Source: Bacteroidetes bacterium QH_1_64_81
GTDB taxonomy: Bacteria > Bacteroidota > Rhodothermia > Rhodothermales > Salinibacteraceae
Assembly: GCA_003022655.1 (NCBI GenBank)
Contig: PXSX01000224.1
Location: 1 to 11,399 of the forward strand
Direction of reading: 5' to 3'
Length of the DNA stretch: 11,399 nucleotides
Below, one piece after another: positions 5,960 through 11,399 of the stretch. Below the pieces are notes generated by a model, which was not told the DNA's origin, searched no databases, and saw only the letters and a list, made by a program, of their open reading frames with translations. The position numbers were made by a program, and so were the translations under genes. Positions within the stretch are counted from its first letter, which is position 1. Each line of letters opens with the position of its first letter.

Positions 5960-8218
5960 TCAGTTGGATGCGGACTGGGGCCGGAGCACGAAATCAACAT
6001 TCCGCGAAACGGTGGCACCGGTCACCTCGTCGGTGACGCGAACGGTGACGCGCACGTCCTGGGGCTCGTCCCGCTCAATCCCGGAGAGGTCGAGCAGGAT
6101 CGTTTCTCGCGTCCGGCGATCGGTGCCCTCCATGGTCATCTCGGTGCTGGTGCGCTGCGTGTCGGTGCCGCGGAGGAGCTCCGTCCAGCCGCGCTTCGTT
6201 TCGCCCTCCGCTTCGTAGGACACGCTGTAGGCCGTCCGGTCGTCGGCCCCATAGGTCAGGTGATACACCTCGAACGACAGCAGGAGCGGCGTGTCGGCCG
6301 AGAGGGTGCGGAACGGGTAGGGGGAGGCCTGTTCGGCCGGAGTGGCAAGGGTGCGGGCGGTCGTGTCGGGGAGCGTCAGCACCTTCACGTCGCTCATCTC
6401 GACCCGGGCCCCTTCGGCCCGGAGCGGCTGCAAGGAATCGGCGCGGGCCGTGGCCGTCCGGCGCTGGGGGCCCAGGCGCTTTTTGCTGGACGACGAGTCG
6501 GTGGGCCACAGCTGATACTGGCCCCACTGCAGGCCAAGGTGGTGAAGGGTCGTCGCCCCGCGGAACGAAAGGGGATCCGGCACGATCATGCGCGGATCGT
6601 CCTCCGAGTCCACTTCTACCCGATACCGCCGGTTCTGCCGTTGCAACGACTGACGATCGGCGCTGTACCGGACCGCCGAGACGTTGATGAGGGAGGACGC
6701 CAGCGAATCCTCGTCCCCCATCGGAAGCGCGGCGGCGGGCACGCCCCAGTACACCTCGGTCCGCGTCGTGCCGTCCGCGTCCAGGAAGCGGGCGGTGCGC
6801 ACCGCCACGGGCAGCCGCGCCTCGCCCTCCAGGAGCGTCGTGTGCTGGCGGGGCATGGCCTCCTCGCGGCGCTCCGCAGCCCGCCGATCCTCCCGTTCGG
6901 CGCGCGCCACCATGCGGGGCACAAAGCGGGTGGGAAAGTCGATCCCAAAGGCGGGACTCGAGGAGACACGCCGCGTCTGTCCCACCCCGGCCCCGACTTC
7001 TACCGATTGCTGTCCGGACGTCGAGGGGCCCATGGCCTGCATCTCCTGCCAGTCCGCATAATTGGCAATCTCCGAGTACCGCGAACTGAAGTTGATGTGG
7101 TAGAGGGCCAGCTCGCGGTAGATGGCCCGCATGGCCATAAGCGCCGAATAGGCGATGTTAAGGCCCCGTTCGTTGTCCGGCCGTTGGTGCGTGAGGTAAT
7201 CGGGGACCAGTTCGTTCGCCTTCGCGATCGCGAAGCAGTCCGACGTGTCCTCCTCGGCAAAGAGGTAAAAGCCGGACTCGTCAATGTGGGTGTACAGCCA
7301 GATTTCACTCTCGGGGAAGCTGGAGGGTGGGACGTTGACCCCAAACCGGTAGACCTCCCGGAAAAACTCTCCGTCTTCGTAGTTGAGCGTGCGCCGCTTG
7401 TAGGGGCTCCCGAAGCGAAGCTGCACGATGCCCCGATCGTCGAGCCCGCTGATCCGCTCTGAGCACCTGTAGTTCTGCTGGACGTGAACGAGCCGAGTGA
7501 GGTGTTCTTCCAGGCGCTCGTTCGCGTCGGTGGCCGGATAGGGATCGAGACCGCGCCACCATTCTCCCAGGGCCGAGCCCGCCTCCGGTCGAAACGTCCA
7601 GTTTTTCGCGGCGGTGGAGCGGTCCTCACGGATCACCCGGGCCAGCGCGGAATCGGACATGAGCGGGGCCACTTGGGCAACGCGGCGGCGAAAGAGCGAC
7701 TGCGCGGCCGCAGCGGTGTCGGCTCCTACGCGGCGCAGAAGCGACCGGTAGGTGTTCACTGCATAGAGCCGCTCGCCCCGGAGCTGTTCGGGCGTGAGGG
7801 TTCGCAGGTATGCGTCCGTGAGACGCGCATCAAATTGCCCGCCGGCCCGGAGGGCGCGGTGTCCCGCTTGCCAGGTCGACCGTGCTTTCGCAGCGCGGCC
7901 AATCCGGTCGTACGCCTCGCCGAGCCAATAGGCCGCCGCGCCGTGCGACGGGGCCACGAGCGTCGAGTCGACACGCAGCGCCGAGCGCAGCAGGGAGACG
8001 GCATCCTCGGGGCGTCCCGTCCGGAGCAGACGCACCCCCGCCCCGACCTGGTCGGAGGCCGACAGTCGCTCGATGTCGGGAACATCGATCTGGGCTTGCG
8101 TGGGCGCGAGCGATCCCCAGAGCAGCAGCCCGCTGACGACCCAGAGTACGACCGGCCCCACTCGGGGCCCCCAGGACCTTGGCGACCACGTGTGTGCGGC
8201 GGGGACGGGGATGCTCAT
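5960..8218 (-). CDS. Secreted GWxTD-domain family protein with N-terminal TPR-like region
   Basis: From ATG 8218 the protein has 752 residues. This start is chosen because it places a signal peptide at the N-terminus (hydrophobic VGPVVLWVVSGLLLWGS, likely cut after PTQA). The frame is open to a TTG at 8332, but that adds a charged 38-residue leader ahead of the signal peptide. Residues about 50-115 look like TPR helices (RPEDAVSLLRSALRVD, YWLGEAYDRIGRAAKA). Residues about 219-275 fit the GWxTD domain: WWRGLDPYPAT, NERLEEHLTRL, then DDRGIVQLRFGSP. The namesake motif is altered to G-L-D-D (258-261), lacking its tryptophan. The C-terminal about 110 residues alternate hydrophobic and polar, like a beta-sandwich, with LLSFEVYHL and a VTVRVTDEVTG strand pair. 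The family occurs in Bacteroidota and relatives; its biochemical role is not established. No Cys at the cut site, so it is not a lipoprotein. The family call is good; the function is unknown. Confidence 0.8.
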   Translation of the reverse strand: MSIPVPAAHTWSPRSWGPRVGPVVLWVVSGLLLWGSLAPTQAQIDVPDIERLSASDQVGAGVRLLRTGRPEDAVSLLRSALRVDSTLVAPSHGAAAYWLGEAYDRIGRAAKARSTWQAGHRALRAGGQFDARLTDAYLRTLTPEQLRGERLYAVNTYRSLLRRVGADTAAAAQSLFRRRVAQVAPLMSDSALARVIREDRSTAAKNWTFRPEAGSALGEWWRGLDPYPATDANERLEEHLTRLVHVQQNYRCSERISGLDDRGIVQLRFGSPYKRRTLNYEDGEFFREVYRFGVNVPPSSFPESEIWLYTHIDESGFYLFAEEDTSDCFAIAKANELVPDYLTHQRPDNERGLNIAYSALMAMRAIYRELALYHINFSSRYSEIANYADWQEMQAMGPSTSGQQSVEVGAGVGQTRRVSSSPAFGIDFPTRFVPRMVARAEREDRRAAERREEAMPRQHTTLLEGEARLPVAVRTARFLDADGTTRTEVYWGVPAAALPMGDEDSLASSLINVSAVRYSADRQSLQRQNRRYRVEVDSEDDPRMIVPDPLSFRGATTLHHLGLQWGQYQLWPTDSSSSKKRLGPQRRTATARADSLQPLRAEGARVEMSDVKVLTLPDTTARTLATPAEQASPYPFRTLSADTPLLLSFEVYHLTYGADDRTAYSVSYEAEGETKRGWTELLRGTDTQRTSTEMTMEGTDRRTRETILLDLSGIERDEPQDVRVTVRVTDEVTGATVSRNVDFVLRPQSASN

Positions 8219-8298
8219 GGCGCGTTGCTTGCTGCGCGGGGACTGCACGGCGACCTTCGACCTCCACGGCCTACAGGGATTAAGATGTTCACCGAACC

Positions 8299-8327
8299 TT
8301 TGTCGTTCCCGTTTGTCCCGTTTTGTC
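8299..8327. repeat. Three TTTGTC hexamers
   Basis: TTTGTC occurs at 8299, 8312 and 8322, each followed by a C- or G-rich pair, so the plus strand reads as three loose TTTGTC(C)CG units 13 and 10 bp apart. It lies 80-110 bp upstream of the GWxTD start. Near-helical spacing would suit a bound regulator, but three hexamers are weak evidence. Confidence 0.35.
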
Positions 8328-8418
8328 CGCAAAATGGAACGAATGCAGAAGGTCCGTTACGAATTCGCCGGAGCGGAATCCGTAAGAGGTGGGACCTGTA
8401 CTTTTTCCCGTAGGATTA

Positions 8419-8587
8419 TGAGATTAATCGCAGTACGACATCGCCCTCTTCGGGAACGGGTGTGCATTTTTGTCTAGATACAAAAATGCACGAAAAAGAT
8501 CACGGCGGTGAAGAAACGGCCGCCCTGTTTTCCTTCCGCTTCTTCGAGGCAGACTGCGTAGGGAAGCACATCCAGTGATTAATCTCA
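8419..8587. repeat. Inverted pair of TGAGATTAATC, each holding the palindrome GATTAATC
   Basis: TGAGATTAATC (8419-8429) recurs in inverse orientation as GATTAATCTCA (8577-8587). Each copy contains the 8-bp palindrome GATTAATC (8422-8429 and 8577-8584). The copies flank the 12-bp inverted repeat. The second overlaps a candidate GTG start (8575-8577) of the phosphatidyltransferase gene. They could be paired binding sites. Confidence 0.4.
8462..8491. promoter_or_regulatory. Perfect 12-bp inverted repeat, 6-nt spacer (candidate operator)
   Basis: The left arm GTGCATTTTTGT (8462-8473) and right arm ACAAAAATGCAC (8480-8491) are exact reverse complements around CTAGAT. The site lies between divergent genes, about 85 bp before the GTG at 8575 and about 245 bp before the GWxTD start. 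Neither strand has a T run after the stem, and no gene ends here, so a terminator is unlikely. The symmetry and position suit a dimeric regulator or a 5'-leader hairpin. Confidence 0.55.
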
Positions 8588-8705
8588 AAAAGTCACACTC
8601 AAGTTACTCGCACACAGCGGTCCGACCGTCCTGTGGTCCCATTCGCGTCCCGCTCTGGCGGCTGCGGGGAGCCTGTGGCTTCGTACGTTCGGTCCGCTGC
8701 TCCTC
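8561..8705 (+). other. Probable missing N-terminus of the phosphatidyltransferase, out of frame
   Basis: The frame of the downstream enzyme stays open back to 8583 and reads like protein (VTLKLLAHSGP, then GSLWLRTFGPLLLVG, a membrane-like stretch). It has no ATG, GTG or TTG before 8706. A GTG at 8575 with a GGGAAG site 8 nt upstream (8561-8566) reads MINLKK in another frame. One more A in the A5 run at 8587-8591 would fuse the two as MINLKKVTLKLLAH. Either the run has lost an A, or the gene uses a rarer start or slippage. Confidence 0.5.
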
Positions 8706-9284
8706 GTGGGAACGGTCATGCTCGGCCTCCTCGCCGTGGCCAAGCGCGCACGCTGGACCCCGGAGGGCTCTTTCGGGGTCGCCAATAGCGTGACGGCGTT
8801 TCGCATTGGGCTCCTGCTTCTTCTTCCCTCGGCGGCCTCTGTCGGGCCCGTAGCTCTCATTGCGCTCAGCCTTCTCATCCTTGCCCTCGACGGGCTCGAC
8901 GGCTGGCTTGCACGGCGGTACGGGCTCACATCCGAGTTTGGGGCCTTTCTCGACAAAGAGACCGACGCGCTCTTTCTCCTCCTTCTCTGCGGACTCGCTG
9001 CGTTCCGCGGGGTCCTGCCCCCATGGATTCTGGGCGCCGGGCTGCTGCGGTACGGGTTCGTCGTGGGGCTCTTCCTGCTCCCCTCCCCTCAGAAGACGGA
9101 GTCCCGATCGTCGATGGCGCGATACGTGTACGGGTGCATGGTTGTCGCGCTGCTCGTGTCGTTTCTTCCGTATCCGGCCCTGTACCGCCCGCTCGTCGCC
9201 GTAGCGACGGCAGCGCTCCTCGTGTCGTTCGGGCGCTCGCTCTGGCGGATCGTCGCCCCGCAGAGGGCGTTGGGGGAGCCGTGA
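8706..9284 (+). CDS. CDP-alcohol phosphatidyltransferase family membrane enzyme
   Basis: Integral membrane enzymes of this family move a phosphatidyl or similar group from a CDP-alcohol to another alcohol, releasing CMP, as in phosphatidylglycerophosphate or phosphatidylinositol synthesis. The signature is complete: Asp62-x2-Asp65-Gly66-x2-Ala69-Arg70-x8-Gly79-x3-Asp83-x3-Asp87, read in LDGLDGWLARR and GAFLDKETD. Hydrophobic spans lie at about 3-12, 29-60, 87-125 and 145-175, fitting the usual six-helix fold. From GTG 8706 the protein has 192 residues, but this start has no ribosome site and cuts into a membrane span; coding-like sequence extends upstream to about 8583, so the true N-terminus is probably about 44 residues longer. 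The acceptor alcohol cannot be told from sequence. The next gene (67 bp downstream, same strand) encodes an LtaS-like enzyme, so a joint role in polar lipid or head-group synthesis is plausible. Confidence 0.85.
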   Translation: MGTVMLGLLAVAKRARWTPEGSFGVANSVTAFRIGLLLLLPSAASVGPVALIALSLLILALDGLDGWLARRYGLTSEFGAFLDKETDALFLLLLCGLAAFRGVLPPWILGAGLLRYGFVVGLFLLPSPQKTESRSSMARYVYGCMVVALLVSFLPYPALYRPLVAVATAALLVSFGRSLWRIVAPQRALGEP

Positions 9285-9351
9285 TCTGGGCGCGAGAAGG
9301 CCGCCGCCCCCCAACCATGGCCGTGTCGTTCTCCACCGAAGGCCCCGCTTC

Positions 9352-11136
9352 ATGTCGAGTCACTGGCGCACGTCGCTCTCTGCTCCCCGCCGGGCCCTGA
9401 TTCTCTTCGTCGGCACGGGGGGCCTCCTCACTCTCCTTCCGTCTCTCCCGTCCTTGATCACTCCGCTCCCGCGGAGCCCGTACTTTCCGCTTTCTGTAGA
9501 GGTGCTCGTGCTGGTCACGGCGGTCGTCTACGCGGGCCGCACCCGATGGGACCAACCCGTTCGCGTCGGGGCGGGGGTGGGGCTGGGGCTTCTGTTGCTC
9601 TACGAGGCGTACGATGCGACCGTGCACGCAGCCTTCCGGCGGAGTGGGATGGTCTACGAGGACCTTCAACTCGTCGACAATTTGGGCTATTTTCTCCTCG
9701 ATCTATGGTCGTGGCGCACGGCCAGCACGGGCCTGCTCCTGCTCGCCGCGCTGATCGGCCTGGGACTGCTCGTGCGATGGGGCCTTCGCACCCTCAGCCG
9801 GACGGGCCACTACGGCGGATGCCGGGCGCTCCTGCTCGCCGCGCACCTCGTGGCCTGGCCGCTCGTAGGCGTGGTGGGACCGGCCCTGGAGCTCGGGCCC
9901 GTAAACCTCACGTACCAATCCTCGGGCGAGCGCACCCGCGTGCGAACCCCAACCACCCGCGCCGTCGCCAACGTGAAGGCCTCTCTCCACCTCGCAACCA
10001 TGCTCGACTCGCTGCGCACCGCTCCCGTCGACTCGAGCTACGCGGCGTACGACACGCTTTCCCTCGACCGGCGCCCGCCCATCTACCTCCTCATGATCGA
10101 GTCGTACGGTTCGGCCCTGAACGCCCATCCGGATCTCCGCGCTCCGTACCGCACCCTCATGCGGCACACCGACTCGGTCTTCGCGGCGGACGGGTGGCAC
10201 CGGGCCACGGCGCGGTGCGAGATTCCCGTGCGGGGCGGGCGCTCGTGGCTCTCCATCGCCTCGTTCCTCACCGGCACGCGGGTGGAGCACCAGCTTCTCT
10301 ACAACCAATTTCAGGACGCGGCACTGCGCGACAGCACGGAGACTCCCCACCTCGTCCGCTTCCTCAACCGGCAGGGCTACCGCACCCTCGCCCTCCAGCC
10401 CTTCACGTTCGAGCGGCCCGGCCTCCCGGTCCGCAACCTCTACGATTTCGACACGACGATCTACCGGAACGACCTGAACTACCGCGGCCCCTCGTACGGC
10501 CTCGCGGACGCGCCCGATCAGTACAGCCTCCACTACACGCACGAGACGTACCTGCAGCCTTCGGCAGATCCGTTCGTTCTCTTCTTCGAGACCGTCGACT
10601 CGCATTCGCTCTGGAACTACGGCCTGCCCCCCTACCCTGCCGACTGGCGCCAATTTAACACGCAGGCCAAGGCTCTCCACTCTCCACGTCCGGATTCGGT
10701 GTCGGGACCGCCCGTCTTCCTGCCGGACTCGATGACGAGCCCGACGATCTACGACCAACCGATGCCGCGACGCTACCTCCGACACGTGGCCCACGAGTGG
10801 CGCGTCCTCCGCGAGTACCTGACCGAGAAGGCCCCGCCCGGCAGCCTCGTGCTGCTGATGGGCGACCACCAGCCGCCCCTCATCGAGACCACCGACAGCA
10901 CGGTGCCGGTTCACGTGCTTAGCACCGACCCGACGCTCGTCGATCGGGTCCGGCAGCGCGGGTTTACCGACGGCCTGCTCCCGACCGACGCGAGCCCCCG
11001 CCTTCGCCAGGAAGGGCTCTACTCGTTCCTCGTCCGCCTTCTGGCGGCGCACGACCGGGGCGGGTCCCCTGCCGACACGACACGCCTTCCCCCGCTGCGG
11101 CCGAACGGCGTTTCCCCGTCCCTGCTGGTGCGGTAG
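9352..11136 (+). CDS. LtaS-like membrane sulfatase/alkaline-phosphatase-superfamily protein
   Basis: A 594-residue protein with about five N-terminal membrane spans (within about 12-185) followed by an extracytoplasmic catalytic domain, the layout of lipoteichoic acid synthase and related phosphoglycerol transferases. Catalytic landmarks: the acidic metal ligand in LLMIESYGS (Glu250), a likely nucleophile in GGRSWLSIASFLTG (Ser298, where LtaS uses Thr), VDSHSLW (His418, matching the substrate-side histidine) and LLMGDHQPP (Asp505-His506, metal ligands). Known relatives move phosphoglycerol from phosphatidylglycerol to a lipid, glycan or polymer; the substrate here is unknown, and a Gram-negative cell would not make true lipoteichoic acid. 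ATG 9352 has GAAGG 9 nt upstream. It follows the phosphatidyltransferase gene closely and is likely co-transcribed. A sulfatase or phosphoethanolamine-transferase role is the alternative. Confidence 0.82.
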   Translation: MSSHWRTSLSAPRRALILFVGTGGLLTLLPSLPSLITPLPRSPYFPLSVEVLVLVTAVVYAGRTRWDQPVRVGAGVGLGLLLLYEAYDATVHAAFRRSGMVYEDLQLVDNLGYFLLDLWSWRTASTGLLLLAALIGLGLLVRWGLRTLSRTGHYGGCRALLLAAHLVAWPLVGVVGPALELGPVNLTYQSSGERTRVRTPTTRAVANVKASLHLATMLDSLRTAPVDSSYAAYDTLSLDRRPPIYLLMIESYGSALNAHPDLRAPYRTLMRHTDSVFAADGWHRATARCEIPVRGGRSWLSIASFLTGTRVEHQLLYNQFQDAALRDSTETPHLVRFLNRQGYRTLALQPFTFERPGLPVRNLYDFDTTIYRNDLNYRGPSYGLADAPDQYSLHYTHETYLQPSADPFVLFFETVDSHSLWNYGLPPYPADWRQFNTQAKALHSPRPDSVSGPPVFLPDSMTSPTIYDQPMPRRYLRHVAHEWRVLREYLTEKAPPGSLVLLMGDHQPPLIETTDSTVPVHVLSTDPTLVDRVRQRGFTDGLLPTDASPRLRQEGLYSFLVRLLAAHDRGGSPADTTRLPPLRPNGVSPSLLVR

Positions 11137-11147
11137 CACCTGCGTCC

Positions 11148-11399
11148 CTACGCGTTGTCGGCGGTCCGGGCGTGGAGTGTGGTCAATGCCTCCCGAAACC
11201 GATCCGCTGATTCTACCCACGTCGGAAAGAGTCGGCTCTGCCGCCGGGCCGCGGCGGCCATCTGCGCCCGCGTCATCGGGTCCACGAGGAGCGACCGCAG
11301 CGCGGCCCGGAGCGCCGGGTCGTTGCCCGCCGGCACGAGATGCCCCGCGGCGGCGTCGCCAAAGTTTTCCGGAAGCCCGCCGACGCGGTAGCCTACCAC
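11148..11399 (-). CDS. Glycosyltransferase family 4-type protein, C-terminal fragment
   Basis: The visible 83 residues are the C-terminal end of a GT-B fold glycosyltransferase. GYRVGGLPENF is the usual donor-binding loop (GGxPE), then GHLVPAGNDPALRAAL, LLVDPMTRAQMAAAARR and FPTWVESADRF, the standard closing helices. The gene enters from the right edge, so the catalytic N-terminal domain is outside the window. Its stop (TAG at 11148-11150) is 11 bp from the stop of the plus-strand LtaS-like gene, so the two converge tail to tail. Donor and acceptor sugars cannot be inferred. Confidence 0.85.
   Translation of the reverse strand: MVGYRVGGLPENFGDAAAGHLVPAGNDPALRAALRSLLVDPMTRAQMAAAARRQSRLFPTWVESADRFREALTTLHARTADNA

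Larger units (their letters stand above)
8219..8574. other. Divergent intergenic region, AT-rich for this window
   Basis: This 356-bp stretch separates the minus-strand GWxTD gene from the plus-strand lipid genes and should carry both promoters. From about 8395 to 8515 it is visibly richer in A and T than anything else here. It contains the TTTGTC triplet (8299-8327), the GATTAATC palindrome and the perfect inverted repeat at 8462-8491. No protein-like frame is seen. Confidence 0.65.

Noticed and set aside
5840..7462. 540-residue open frame on the plus strand
   Set aside because: It is antisense to the GWxTD protein and has the arginine/glycine/valine-rich look of a shadow frame in high-GC DNA, with no recognisable domain.
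8462..8491. Inverted repeat read as a rho-independent terminator
   Set aside because: No gene ends here, the stem is AT-rich rather than GC-rich, and neither strand has a following T run.
9703..11220. 505-residue minus-strand open frame
   Set aside because: Antisense to the LtaS-like gene, arginine/valine/glycine-rich, no domain; the plus strand has membrane spans and catalytic motifs.

Overview
The window is high-GC bacterial DNA (roughly 65% G+C by eye). Its gene types point to the Bacteroidota/Rhodothermota side, most like a Salinibacter- or Rhodothermales-type organism. The clues are a one-protein hybrid two-component system (propeller sensor, Y_Y_Y domain, kinase, receiver, AraC tail), a GWxTD-domain protein, and envelope proteins made for export. 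The taxonomic call is an inference from gene content, not a match to a known genome.

Layout. Positions 1-57 hold three imperfect 19-bp tandem units. A minus-strand gene (87-1637) encodes an exported protein with YadA-type head repeats, a coiled coil and a C-terminal membrane/arginine tail in place of the usual outer-membrane anchor. A minus-strand hybrid sensor kinase follows (5626 down to 1934) and is broken in two places. A one-base slip near 5192-5197 separates the signal peptide and first propeller blades from the rest. A deletion with a frame change near 2133-2150 has removed the first helix-turn-helix of the AraC output domain. A GC-rich stem with a short T run lies just beyond its end (1846-1886). 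A 333-bp gap precedes a minus-strand GWxTD-family secreted protein (5960-8218).

A divergent intergenic region (8219-8574) is clearly more AT-rich than its surroundings. It holds a perfect 12-bp inverted repeat with a 6-nt spacer and a twice-used palindrome, the second copy overlapping a candidate start codon. To its right on the plus strand lie a CDP-alcohol phosphatidyltransferase (ORF 8706-9284, with coding-like sequence reaching back toward 8575) and a membrane-anchored alkaline-phosphatase-superfamily enzyme resembling lipoteichoic acid synthase (9352-11136). A minus-strand glycosyltransferase fragment (11148-11399) meets them convergently and runs off the window.

How the genes may work together. 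Most act at or outside the cytoplasmic membrane. The transferase/LtaS-like pair could form a small polar-lipid or head-group-transfer module, with the glycosyltransferase as a possible third envelope gene. The head-repeat protein is probably a surface or periplasmic structural protein. The hybrid kinase, if read as written, could sense and phosphorylate but could not bind DNA normally. The two single-base irregularities (near 5195 and 8587-8591) could be true mutations or assembly errors, which would change whether two of these genes are intact.
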